Source: JBCBGF01 sp039193455 (GTDB lineage Bacteria; Pseudomonadota; Alphaproteobacteria; Rhodobacterales; Rhodobacteraceae). Taken from it: 64,000 bases of DNA. This document shows, one piece after another, positions 1 to 9,027 of this stretch. Made by a program: the position numbers and the translations under genes. Each line of letters opens with the position of its first letter. The stretch's first letter is position 1. The stretch covers positions 186,001 through 250,000 of the forward strand of contig JBCCWO010000002.1 of assembly GCA_039193455.1 (NCBI GenBank). Direction: 5' to 3'. Under the pieces are notes generated by a model. That model did no database searches. It saw only the letters and a list, made by a program, of their open reading frames with translations, and was not told the DNA's origin.

Positions 1-747
1 ACCACGCCGGACGCGCCGGTCGACGTGTTCGATCCGTATGAAAAAACCAACCGGCGCATTCACAACTTCAATGTCGGGCTCGACCGGGCGCTGGTGCGTC
101 CGACATCCACCGCCTACGGCGTTGTCGTGCCGCGCCCCGTGCGCACCGGTGTGTCGAACTTTGCCAACAACATCGACACGCCCCGCTTTGTTCTGAACGA
201 TATCGCGCAGGGCAATATCGTGGATGCCGGTCATAACTTTATGCGGTTCATGATCAACACGACGCTGGGCATCGGCGGCATCTTTGATCCGGCCACCTCG
301 TTCGGTCTTGAGACGCGGCGCACGGGCTTTGGCGAAACGCTGCATGTCTGGGGGGCGCAGGAAGGCGCCTATATCGAACTGCCGGTCTTTGGCCCGTCGA
401 ATGAACGCGATGCCATCGGAACCGTAGTTGATTTTATCTCGAACCCGATCAGCGCGACCATCAATGCCAGCGACGAATGGATCCCGCCCACCGCCAATGT
501 GATGGACCGTGTGGGCGATCGGTACGAATTCGCCGACACCATCGACAGCCTGTTTTATGAAAGCGAAGACAGTTATATCTCGGCCCGCATCGTCTATATT
601 CAGAACCGAAGGTTCGAGCTGGGCGGTCAAAACGGGGTGGATGAGTTCGACCCCTTCGCCGAGTTCGATGATGATCCGTTTGCCGAGTTTGACGCGGACC
701 CGTTTGCTTTTGACGACGACCCGTTTGCTGAGTTTGATGAGGAGTAG
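1..747 (+). CDS. mlaA: MlaA/VacJ-family outer-membrane lipoprotein (5' end outside window)
   Basis: MlaA is the outer-membrane lipoprotein of the Mla pathway, which removes mislocalised phospholipids from the outer leaflet and hands them to periplasmic MlaC. The frame is open to base 1, so the signal peptide and lipobox lie upstream of the window; 248 residues remain. The family core is clear: DPYEKTNRRIHNFN near the start, then RPVRTGVSNFANNI, the FMINTTLGIGGIFDPA block and the ELPVFGPSNERDAIG block. After the core, the C terminus is an acidic tail of DPFAEFDD-type repeats, not part of the usual MlaA fold. An mlaC homologue starts 4 bases after the stop, so the two are probably co-transcribed. 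Family assignment is firm; the role of the tail is unknown. Confidence 0.93.
   Translation, partial: TTPDAPVDVFDPYEKTNRRIHNFNVGLDRALVRPTSTAYGVVVPRPVRTGVSNFANNIDTPRFVLNDIAQGNIVDAGHNFMRFMINTTLGIGGIFDPATSFGLETRRTGFGETLHVWGAQEGAYIELPVFGPSNERDAIGTVVDFISNPISATINASDEWIPPTANVMDRVGDRYEFADTIDSLFYESEDSYISARIVYIQNRRFELGGQNGVDEFDPFAEFDDDPFAEFDADPFAFDDDPFAEFDEE
649..741 (+). repeat. In-frame tandem repeat encoding DPFAEFDD units
   Basis: Four consecutive units code for DPFAEFDD, DPFAEFDA, DPFAFDD and DPFAEFDE, just before the mlaA stop. Units 1, 2 and 4 are 24 bases; unit 3 is 21 bases and lacks the Glu codon. The copies differ mainly at third codon positions, so the repeat is not a recent perfect duplication and the peptide has probably been kept by selection. 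The unit length allows in-frame gain or loss by slippage. Confidence 0.9.
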
Positions 748-751
748 AGAC

Positions 752-1339
752 ATGAAAAGACGCGACTTCATGGTGGTCTCTGCCGCCGCCGCGCTTGGGT
801 TGGCGGCGCTGCCCGCGTCCGCGCAGGGCAATGCCGCCGCCCAGCTTGTGACAGCCGCGGTGGGCGATATCGAGCAGGCGATCAATTCCGGCAAGACCGG
901 CCCGGCGCTCTATTCCGATTTCGAACGTATCTTTGAACGCTACGGCGATGTCGGGTTTAGCGCGCAGGGCGTGATGGGGCGCCCATGGCGTGACATGTCG
1001 AACCAGCAGCGTGCCCAGTTCGCCGACTCGCTCAAAGTCTATCTCTCGCGCAAGTATGGCCGCCGGTTCCGCGAGTTTCGCGGTGCCGAGATCGTTGTGA
1101 ACGACACCCGCAGCATCCGCCGGGGGGTTGAGGTGGTCACCACCGTCAAGCTGCGCGGCCAGTCCCCGTTCGAGGTGCTGTTCCGCGTGCGCGAGGTGAA
1201 CGGCCAGCCGCGCTTTTACGATCTGGTGATCGAAGGGATCAGCCTTGTGGTCACCGAACGTGCGGAAATCGGCGCCAAGCTTGACGCGCGCCGGGGCGAT
1301 GTAAACGCGCTCATCGCGGATCTCAGAACCGAGGCCTAA
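752..1339 (+). CDS. mlaC: MlaC-family periplasmic phospholipid-binding protein
   Basis: MlaC (Ttg2D family) shuttles phospholipids across the periplasm between MlaA and the inner-membrane MlaFEDB ABC transporter. The 195-residue product begins with a positively charged, hydrophobic signal sequence (MKRRDFMVVSAAAALGLAAL, with ASA|Q as the likely cleavage site). The mature protein shows the family layout of an N-terminal helical part, the MGRPWRDMSNQQRAQF segment, and a C-terminal beta part with YDLVIEGISLV. The ATG at 752 is chosen because GGAG lies 7 bases upstream, inside the last codons of mlaA, and a signal peptide follows directly. The inner-membrane transporter genes are not in this window. 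The 3' end is only 3 bases from the convergent penicillin-binding protein gene. Confidence 0.88.
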   Translation: MKRRDFMVVSAAAALGLAALPASAQGNAAAQLVTAAVGDIEQAINSGKTGPALYSDFERIFERYGDVGFSAQGVMGRPWRDMSNQQRAQFADSLKVYLSRKYGRRFREFRGAEIVVNDTRSIRRGVEVVTTVKLRGQSPFEVLFRVREVNGQPRFYDLVIEGISLVVTERAEIGAKLDARRGDVNALIADLRTEA

Positions 1340-1342
1340 AGG

Positions 1343-3505
1343 CTAGTTCCGGCCAAACAGCGTTTCCAACACATCGATAAGCAGCTGTTCGGTGGCGGAC
1401 GGCCCTTGCCGCCGCTGCCGCTGTTGCTGCGACCGCCGGTCCTGCGCCAACACCTGCGGCGGCGCGGGCACCGCCATGGGCAGCGCCCGGGGCTCTAGCC
1501 CCTCATGCACGCGCACCATCGTCTCGCGCCAGATCTCGGCGGGCAGGCCGCCCCCGGTCACACCGGTCAGCGGCGTGTTGTCGTCGTACCCCATCCAGAC
1601 CCCGGCCACGTAGTCGGCGGAAAAGCCCAGGAACCACGCGTCGCGCGCGGCCTGCGTCGTACCTGTTTTTCCCGCAACCGGCCGGTCGGGCAGGGCGGCG
1701 CGCCCGCCCGTGCCGCCATTGACGACCTCGCTCATCATATAGACGAGCTGTTGGGCCGCCTCTTGCGAGATCACCCGCTCGCCCATCCCGCCTTCCTGGC
1801 CGATGAGCGGCGTGGGATCGCCCTTGATCCGCAGCTCGGTCAGCCCGTAGGGCGTCACCGACGAGCCGCCGTTGAGGATGCCCGCAAAGGCACCTGTCAT
1901 CTCCAGCAGCGTCGATTCCGAGACACCCAGCGCCAGCGCCGGGCCATCCGCCAGATCGGATTCAATGCCGAACCCTTCGGCCACCGCGCGCACCATGTCG
2001 CGCCCAACGCCCTCAGACACGCGCACGGCGGGAATGTTCAGCGAATGCTTCAGCGCCTCGGTCAGCGTGACAGGGCCGTAGAATTCGTTGGTGTAATTGC
2101 GCGGCGTCCAGGGGCCCGAGCCCGGGATGTCCAGCGTCAGAGGCTCGTCCACCACGATGTCGTTCGGCCCATAGCCGAGATCGAGCGCGGCGGCGTAGAT
2201 AAACGGCTTGAACGCCGATCCCGTCTGCCGCTTGGCCTGAATGGCCCGGTTGAACTGACCGGCGACGCCCTGAAACTTGCGCCCGCCCACCATGGCGCGG
2301 ACGGCGCCATCGGCGCTCATCACAACGATGGCGGCCTGCGCCTCGCTGCCCGGGCGCACCTTGGTTTCAAAGACAAAGTCCAGCGCCTCTTCCGCTGCGG
2401 TCTGGATGTGCTGGTCGAAGGTCGTGCTGACGATGACGTCTTCGGTGGTCTCACGTGTCAGATAGGCAGGGCCCTGGTCCATCACCCAATCGGCAAAATA
2501 CCCGCCCGCGCGCCGTTCGGCGGCTGCCGACAGTTGCGCGGGGTTGGCGCGCGCCACCGAGGCGTCGGTTGCACTGAGATACCCCTGCGCTTCCATCAAC
2601 CCGATGATCAGGTTGGCGCGGTCTTGCGCCCGTTGCAGGTTCGCCGTGGGCGCAAAGCGTGACGGTGCCACCAAAAGCCCGGCCAGCATCGCCCCCTCGG
2701 CCGGGTCAACCTCGGCCGCCGATTTGCCAAAGTACCGCTGGGCGGCGGCTTCGAACCCGCGCGACCCCGCGCCCAGATAGGCGCGGTTGAGGTAGATCGT
2801 CAGGATCTCGTCCTTGGAATAGCGCGCCTCAAGCGCCAGCGCATAGACCGCCTCTTTCGCCTTGCGCGCCAGGGTCGTGCGCCGGCAATCGGCCTCGTAC
2901 TCGGCCTCGGTCATACCGGTGTCGGGGTCATAGGGCGTGCCCAGGCACAACAGCTTGGCGGTTTGCTGTGTGATGGTCGATCCGCCATGCCCCGACAACG
3001 GGCCGCGCCCCTCGCGCAGGTTGATCCGGATCGCGCTGGCCACGCCGCGCGGGCTGATCCCGAAGTGACGGTAAAACCGCTTATCTTCGGTCGCGATGAT
3101 TGCGTTTTTAAGGTTGGGCGAGACGGTGTCGGCGGTGATCTGGCCGCCAAACTGTTCCCCCCGCCAGGCAAAGACCTGACTATCGCGATCGAGGATGGTG
3201 ACCGAGCCGCGCGCCCGTGCATCGAGGAGCGTCGTCACCGGGGGCAGTGAAACAGCGAACCACGCGACCACGGTGGCCAGCGCAAGCCCGCCCACGACCG
3301 CACCGCGCCAGGTGATCCACCACAGCGCCCGCGTCACCACGCGAATCGGCCACAAGAGCAGCCGCAAAAGCGGGTTCGCTGGCCATGGCGCGGGCTTGGC
3401 CTTGGCCTTGCGCGCACGCTTGCGCGGCTTAGCAGGCGGGGTTTTCGCGCCCGAATAACGTTTCTCGGCCACGAGTGGTGGCCGCTGTCCGCGGTGGTTG
3501 CTCAT
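1343..3505 (-). CDS. Class A penicillin-binding protein, bifunctional glycosyltransferase/transpeptidase (PBP1 type)
   Basis: A 720-residue peptidoglycan synthase that polymerises glycan strands and cross-links peptides in the periplasm. A basic, Lys/Arg/Pro-rich cytoplasmic tail (residues 1-45) precedes one membrane anchor (about 65-88). The GT51 domain carries the catalytic Glu140 in ATEDKRFYRHFG and the GGSTITQQ motif near 175-181. The transpeptidase domain has all three motifs: SxxK at Ser430 (SAFK), SLN at 488-490 and KTGT at 613-616. The C-terminal region is Gln/Arg-rich and disordered-looking. It could be named PBP1A, 1B or 1C type; the full KTGT domain and the architecture favour a PBP1A/B-like general enzyme. 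It is divergent from glnK and convergent with mlaC. Confidence 0.93.
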   Translation of the reverse strand: MSNHRGQRPPLVAEKRYSGAKTPPAKPRKRARKAKAKPAPWPANPLLRLLLWPIRVVTRALWWITWRGAVVGGLALATVVAWFAVSLPPVTTLLDARARGSVTILDRDSQVFAWRGEQFGGQITADTVSPNLKNAIIATEDKRFYRHFGISPRGVASAIRINLREGRGPLSGHGGSTITQQTAKLLCLGTPYDPDTGMTEAEYEADCRRTTLARKAKEAVYALALEARYSKDEILTIYLNRAYLGAGSRGFEAAAQRYFGKSAAEVDPAEGAMLAGLLVAPSRFAPTANLQRAQDRANLIIGLMEAQGYLSATDASVARANPAQLSAAAERRAGGYFADWVMDQGPAYLTRETTEDVIVSTTFDQHIQTAAEEALDFVFETKVRPGSEAQAAIVVMSADGAVRAMVGGRKFQGVAGQFNRAIQAKRQTGSAFKPFIYAAALDLGYGPNDIVVDEPLTLDIPGSGPWTPRNYTNEFYGPVTLTEALKHSLNIPAVRVSEGVGRDMVRAVAEGFGIESDLADGPALALGVSESTLLEMTGAFAGILNGGSSVTPYGLTELRIKGDPTPLIGQEGGMGERVISQEAAQQLVYMMSEVVNGGTGGRAALPDRPVAGKTGTTQAARDAWFLGFSADYVAGVWMGYDDNTPLTGVTGGGLPAEIWRETMVRVHEGLEPRALPMAVPAPPQVLAQDRRSQQQRQRRQGPSATEQLLIDVLETLFGRN

Positions 3506-3597
3506 CAGCGTACTTTATTGGTTGCCTGCCCGTTTTTCCGCAATTTAGCCCGTGCTACGCGCAAAAGGCACCCGCGAAACCTCCTGCGTCACTTTTT

Positions 3598-3651
3598 CTT
3601 TTGCTCACAAATTAATCAAAAGTCTTAAGATGTGCAAAAATTGTGCAAAAA
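3598..3651 (+). promoter_or_regulatory. AT-rich control region upstream of glnK with inverted and direct repeats
   Basis: In the 261 bases between the divergent PBP gene and glnK, this stretch is clearly richer in A and T than its surroundings. It holds a 6-base inverted repeat (CTTTTG at 3598-3603, CAAAAG at 3617-3622). It also holds a 10-base direct repeat TGTGCAAAAA at 3631-3640 and 3642-3651, 11 bases apart, about one helical turn. Spacing and position suggest a regulator binding site for the nitrogen-responsive glnK-amtB unit. I looked for a GG-N10-GC sigma-54 core and did not find a convincing one. The identity of the regulator is inference only. Confidence 0.35.
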
Positions 3652-3766
3652 CGCCGAGTGTGCCGCCGAAAAAGCCACCGCGATTCCTTGAGTTCTCGGG
3701 CCCCCAAGGCCCTCTTTGCGCCATCTAAGTGCGGGGGCCGGCCCCGCGTTGCGGAAGGGGATGCAA

Positions 3767-4105
3767 GTGAAACTCATCATCGCAGCGATCAAGCCGTTCA
3801 AGCTCGAAGAGGTGCGCGAAGCGCTGACCTCGATCGGGGTGCGCGGCATGATGGTCACCGAAATCAAGGGCTTCGGCTCGCAATCGGGCCACACGGAAAT
3901 CTATCGCGGAGCGGAATACGCGGTGAACTTTGTGCCGAAGGTGAAGCTTGAGATCGTGGTGGCCGAAAGCATGGCTGACCAGGTTGTCGAAACGATCTCG
4001 TCGACCGCCAAAACCGACAAAATCGGCGACGGCAAAATCTTTGTCGTGGATGTGGAAAGCGCGATGCGCGTTCGCACCGGCGAAACCAACGCAGACGCGC
4101 TCTAG
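3767..4105 (+). CDS. glnK: Nitrogen regulatory protein P-II
   Basis: A P-II signal protein that senses 2-oxoglutarate and ATP/ADP and controls AmtB and nitrogen regulators. With the GTG start at 3767 the protein is exactly 112 residues, the canonical length. It begins MKLIIAAIKPFKL and puts the uridylylated Tyr at position 51 of the T-loop (RGAEYAVNF). The ATG two codons upstream (3761) directly abuts the Shine-Dalgarno-like GGAAGGGG, leaving no spacing, whereas GTG lies 6 bases away; the GTG is therefore preferred. The C-terminal IGDGKIFVVDVE signature is intact. The ammonium channel gene follows after 28 bases, so glnK is the natural name, although glnB cannot be excluded by sequence alone. 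Confidence 0.95.
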   Translation: MKLIIAAIKPFKLEEVREALTSIGVRGMMVTEIKGFGSQSGHTEIYRGAEYAVNFVPKVKLEIVVAESMADQVVETISSTAKTDKIGDGKIFVVDVESAMRVRTGETNADAL

Positions 4106-4133
4106 GCGACACGGGTTAAGGGGACTCCAACAG

Positions 4134-5444
<1,311 letters not shown>

Positions 5445-5473
5445 TCTCCCTTCCTGTCAGTCTTAAAACCTGG

Positions 5474-5501
5474 CCCGGGCGCACGCGCCCGGGTTTTTTT
5501 T
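5474..5501 (+). terminator. Rho-independent terminator of glnK-amtB
   Basis: A GC-rich stem CCCGGGCG / CGCCCGGG (5474-5481 and 5486-5493) with a 4-base CACG loop is followed at once by eight T residues (5494-5501). It lies 29 bases after the amtB stop and is the clearest intrinsic terminator in the window. Confidence 0.93.
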
Positions 5502-5609
5502 GTCCGCCAAGCGGGCCTGGTTTCGCCAAGAACAAGACGTCCCCTCCCGGGTGGTGCGCTGCCGATCTTGGGCGTAGGGTTCGCGGCGACGCCGCACGAA
5601 GGACAGACC

Positions 5610-6383
5610 ATGGCCGACAGAACCTATTATGCACAGCACGGCGAAGACGCGCTGGTGCTCAGCGCCTTTGACGCACCGGGCTATTTCGTCGATATCGGCG
5701 CCCTTGACGGCGTGTTCCTGTCAAACACCAAGGCGTTGGAAGAGGACGGTTGGACCGGTCTGTTGATCGAAGCGCATCCCGAACATTTTGTCACACTGGC
5801 CGAGACCCGCCCCGGCGCCCAGCGTCTGCATGCCGCCGTGGCTGATCGCGAGGGTGAGCTGACGTTTTACGCCACGTCCTTTGGATCACTGTCCACCTTC
5901 GACAAGGCGCAGCGCGACTATTTCATCAAGAACCGCTCGGACGTGACCGAGGACAGCTATACCGAATACCAGGTCCGCGCGGGCCGCACGACGACGCTGT
6001 TGCAAGAGGCCGGGGTGCCGCGCGAGATCGATATGCTGTCGATCGATATCGAAGGGGCCGAGTTGCCGGCGCTTGAAGGGCTCGACTTCGACGCTTTCGA
6101 CATCAAGCTTTTGATCGTTGAAAAGGACGATGCCCGCGCCAAGGCCGATATCGAGCATCAGGTGGGCGCGCTCTTGCAGTCCAAGGGATACCACGTGGCC
6201 CGGCGTTTGGGTGCGAACGACTTTTGGGTCAAGGATCCTGCGCTCTCAGAACGGCTGCGCGATGCGCGCGTTGATGCGGTGCTGGCCCATGGCGGGGAAA
6301 TCCACATGGACCCGGGTGAAAACACCACCAAACGCGGGTTCTGGCGGCGTCTGCGCGACAGCTACAACAAGCGGTTCGGCTAG
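5610..6383 (+). CDS. FkbM-family S-adenosylmethionine-dependent methyltransferase
   Basis: A 257-residue protein of the FkbM methyltransferase family, which mainly O-methylates sugars or polyketide products. The motifs fit: FVDIGALDGVFLSNT (SAM-binding motif I), GLLIEAHP (motif II acidic residue), and DMLSIDIEGAELPALEGLDF, the typical SIDVEGxE block. The start at 5610 is supported by AAGGA 8 bases upstream and by YYAQHGEDALVL, the usual beginning of this family. It is convergent with a GT10-like glycosyltransferase gene, sharing a CTAG at the stops. The pair suggests a small surface-glycan modification unit, but the substrate cannot be told from sequence. Confidence 0.88.
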   Translation: MADRTYYAQHGEDALVLSAFDAPGYFVDIGALDGVFLSNTKALEEDGWTGLLIEAHPEHFVTLAETRPGAQRLHAAVADREGELTFYATSFGSLSTFDKAQRDYFIKNRSDVTEDSYTEYQVRAGRTTTLLQEAGVPREIDMLSIDIEGAELPALEGLDFDAFDIKLLIVEKDDARAKADIEHQVGALLQSKGYHVARRLGANDFWVKDPALSERLRDARVDAVLAHGGEIHMDPGENTTKRGFWRRLRDSYNKRFG

Positions 6384-7261
6384 GCCGCCCCCTCGCGCAA
6401 GAGCAACTCGGCCATCCGCGTGTAAGAGGCCAGGCACCCGCGCGCGGTCGCGTGGTTTGCTTCAATCGCCGCGGCCATCCCGGCGCCGTCGTGGTCCGGT
6501 ATATCGCGCAGGGCCGCGACAAGGGCGGCCTCGGTCTCGCACAGGATCATACCACCGGTGTCAAAGGTCTCGCGCACATTCGGCGCCCCCCAATAGATCG
6601 GGATCGTCCGGCAGAGAAACGCGTCGATCAGTTTCTCGGTATAGTAGTGCCGCTCGCGCGAGTTTTCGATGATCACTGAATAGCGGTAGGGCGCGAGCCC
6701 GTCCCATTTGTCTTCAAACGGCTGATACCCGCGCCCCAGCACATCCACATCCAGCCTCTCGGCCCGGATCGCGGCGACGATCCTGTGGCGCAGCCGATGC
6801 CCCTCCAGCTTGTCACGGTCCGACGCAATGATCGATGCGGGCCGGGTCTTGGCGATACCGTCCGGCACATCCGTGGCCCAGGCAAAGACGTGGTTGAAAA
6901 ACACCGCATTCGGGATCGCGGCCACGAAGGCCTCGCGCCGCGTCAGGATGCGAAAGAACCGGCGGTGATAAAGCCGCAGCAGATGAAAGTGCCAGCCATG
7001 CACGGCATAGGGTTCGGCAATAACCAGCGACATTTTCGCGGTCAGCCGGGGGCGGCTCAGCGCGTAAAAGCCCGATTTGGGATGGAACACCGCATGATCC
7101 TCGGGCCCCAGATCCGCCAGTGTGCCGCCATCCAGCGCGGGCGGGCAGCCCAGCGGCATCTCGCAATCCGCAAGCGGAGTGGCGCCCAGATCGGGACCAG
7201 GGCGCAGCCCGTAAGGGGCAATGGCCACAACCGGGTCGCGGCCCACCGTCTCACTGGGCAA
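6380..7261 (-). CDS. GT10 (fucosyltransferase-like) family glycosyltransferase
   Basis: A 293-residue protein whose C-terminal half matches the GT10 alpha-1,3-fucosyltransferase donor-binding region: YSVIIENSRERHYYTEKLIDAF followed by RTIPIYWGAPNV. The N-terminal half is less conserved, as usual for the acceptor domain. No signal peptide or membrane anchor is evident, so it is probably cytoplasmic or membrane-peripheral. The first start is TTG at 7261, three bases after the aminotransferase stop; GTG five codons later (7246) is an alternative, and neither has a strong Shine-Dalgarno sequence. It lies directly downstream of the aminotransferase and convergent with the FkbM gene. Sugar donor and acceptor are unknown. 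Confidence 0.8.
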   Translation of the reverse strand: MPSETVGRDPVVAIAPYGLRPGPDLGATPLADCEMPLGCPPALDGGTLADLGPEDHAVFHPKSGFYALSRPRLTAKMSLVIAEPYAVHGWHFHLLRLYHRRFFRILTRREAFVAAIPNAVFFNHVFAWATDVPDGIAKTRPASIIASDRDKLEGHRLRHRIVAAIRAERLDVDVLGRGYQPFEDKWDGLAPYRYSVIIENSRERHYYTEKLIDAFLCRTIPIYWGAPNVRETFDTGGMILCETEAALVAALRDIPDHDGAGMAAAIEANHATARGCLASYTRMAELLLREGAA

Positions 7262-7264
7262 GGA

Positions 7265-8449
7265 TCAGACGCCCGCGGCGACGATCGCCTCGGCCAGGAT
7301 GGGAACGGTGGACGCGTTCAGCCCCGCGATGTTCAGCCGCGAATCCCCGACCATGTAGATCCCGTGATCCTCGCGCATCTGCGTCACCTGCTCGGGCGTG
7401 GCGCCCAGGCGCGAGAACATGCCGCGATGCTGGGCGAGAAAGTCGAACTTGTCGGAATTCGTCCGCTGCCGCAGCTCACCCGCCAGCGCCTCGCGCAGGC
7501 TCAGCATGCTGGTGCGCACCTCTTCGAGCTCGGCCTGCCAATCCGCGCGCAGGGCCGGGTCGTTCAGGATCATTGTCACCAGCCGCGCGCCGTGGTCGGG
7601 CGGGAAGGAAAAGTTCTGGCGGTTCAGGAAGGCCAGGTTGTTCTGGGTGACGCCCGCGCTTTCTGCCGTTTCCGACAGCGCGATCAGGATACCCGTCCGC
7701 TCGCGGTAGATGCCGAAGTTCTTGGAACAGCTTGCGGCAATCAAAAGCTCGGGCAAACGCGACACAAGCAGGCGCGTGCCAGCCGCATCCTCTTCCAGCC
7801 CGTCGCCGAACCCCTGATAGGCGATGTCGATCATCGGCAGGACGCCCGAGGCGATGATCAGATCGGCCACCGCGCCCCATTCGTCCAGCGTCAGGTTCGC
7901 CCCCGACGGGTTGTGGCAGCAGCCATGCAGCAAGACCACATCGCCCGGCTTGGCCTTGCGCAGATCATGCATCATGCCCGCGAAATCCACCGCGCGGGTC
8001 GCGCTGTCGAAATAGCGATAGGTCTGCATCGGCAGGCCCAGGTACTTGATGATTGTCAGGTGGTTCGGCCAGGTCGGGTCCGACACCCAGATCGTGGCGT
8101 CGGGATTGGCGAGCTTCACAAGCTCCAGCGCCTGCCGCACCGCGCCTGTGCCCCCTGGCGTCGCCGCCGAGGCGAGGCGTGCATGGTCTACGGCGTCGCC
8201 CAGGATCAGGCTGCGCATGGCGCTGTTGAACGCGGGGTCGCCCACCAGCCCCACATAGGACTTTGTGGTTTCCGCCTCCCACAGCTGTTTTTCGGCGGTC
8301 TTCACGGCGCGCATGACCGGTGTGTTGCCGCTGGCATCCTTGTAGACGCCCACGCCCAGATCGACCTTTTGCGCGCGCGGATCCTCTTTGAACGCGGCCA
8401 TCAGGGCCAGGATCTTGTCGGCGGGATGCGGCGTGAGGTTCTTCAGCAT
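7265..8449 (-). CDS. Aspartate/aromatic amino acid aminotransferase (class I, AspC/TyrB type)
   Basis: A PLP enzyme of 394 residues that exchanges amino groups between aspartate or aromatic amino acids and 2-oxoglutarate in the cytoplasm. The PLP-binding Lys243 lies in SCSKNFGIYRERTG, characteristic of the AspC/TyrB subgroup. Other family landmarks are LGVGVYKD near the start, HGCCHNPSG for cofactor contact and SRLNIAGL near the end for substrate carboxylate binding. Full length compared with E. coli AspC (396). The GT10-like gene follows 3 bases after the stop. Whether aspartate or aromatic substrates dominate cannot be decided from the sequence. Confidence 0.93.
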   Translation of the reverse strand: MLKNLTPHPADKILALMAAFKEDPRAQKVDLGVGVYKDASGNTPVMRAVKTAEKQLWEAETTKSYVGLVGDPAFNSAMRSLILGDAVDHARLASAATPGGTGAVRQALELVKLANPDATIWVSDPTWPNHLTIIKYLGLPMQTYRYFDSATRAVDFAGMMHDLRKAKPGDVVLLHGCCHNPSGANLTLDEWGAVADLIIASGVLPMIDIAYQGFGDGLEEDAAGTRLLVSRLPELLIAASCSKNFGIYRERTGILIALSETAESAGVTQNNLAFLNRQNFSFPPDHGARLVTMILNDPALRADWQAELEEVRTSMLSLREALAGELRQRTNSDKFDFLAQHRGMFSRLGATPEQVTQMREDHGIYMVGDSRLNIAGLNASTVPILAEAIVAAGV

Positions 8450-8460
8450 GGCGTGGCCTT

Positions 8461-9027
8461 TCAGTCGGGGATCCGTGTCAGATCGCGCGGACGCTTGAGC
8501 GTGCGCAGGAAATCCTGCCGGCGCACCGGCACGAAACCATGGCGTTGATAGGTCTGCAACGCCCGCGGATGGTCAAGGGTACAGGTGTTCACGGTGACCG
8601 TCTTGATGCAGGGCCGGTCCCAGGCGGTCAGGATCGCGGTCCGCAACAAGAACGCGCCCAGCCCCTGACCCACCGCTTCGGGCACCAGCCCGAAATAGGC
8701 CAGATCGCAGACATCGCCCGCGCGGGCATCCAGCATGAAAAACCCGTGCGGCCAGCCATGGGCCATCAGCGTGTAAAGATCGACCGCCGGGTCATCGAGC
8801 CAGGCCTGCACCTCGTCCGGGTCGCGATGGTGCGCGTCTTCCCAGGCATAGTCGCGGCCCACCGCATCGTAGAGCGACAGGAAATACCACCGCGGCGTGG
8901 CCTCGGCCTTCAAGAGCGTGGCGGGATGGGTCGCCGGCAGGGGCGGGTAGGGGTAGGACGGACGCGCGGCCATCTCAAGCCAGGTGACGGTATAGGGCAC
9001 TTGCGCGCCCGCGGGCTGAATGGTCAT
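8461..9027 (-). CDS. GNAT-family N-acetyltransferase
   Basis: A 188-residue acetyl-CoA-dependent acetyltransferase. The acetyl-CoA-binding motif A is seen as YFGLVPEAVGQGLGAFLLRTAI, and the C-terminal segment ALQTYQRHGFVPVRR is the usual end of the GNAT fold. Its start overlaps the sulfurtransferase stop by 4 bases (ATGA), so the two are translationally coupled. The aminotransferase starts 11 bases downstream, giving a minus-strand run sulfurtransferase, GNAT, aminotransferase, glycosyltransferase. The substrate is unknown. Confidence 0.85.
   Translation of the reverse strand: MTIQPAGAQVPYTVTWLEMAARPSYPYPPLPATHPATLLKAEATPRWYFLSLYDAVGRDYAWEDAHHRDPDEVQAWLDDPAVDLYTLMAHGWPHGFFMLDARAGDVCDLAYFGLVPEAVGQGLGAFLLRTAILTAWDRPCIKTVTVNTCTLDHPRALQTYQRHGFVPVRRQDFLRTLKRPRDLTRIPD

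Noticed and set aside
3481..3760. Search for a sigma-54 (GG-N10-GC) promoter upstream of glnK
   Set aside because: The GG pairs tested do not have GC at the right distance, so I do not claim one.
6785..8548. A 587-codon open frame overlapping the aminotransferase and GT10 genes on the plus strand
   Set aside because: The minus-strand proteins have clear family motifs; the plus-strand frame has none and is low-complexity Arg/Gly-rich.
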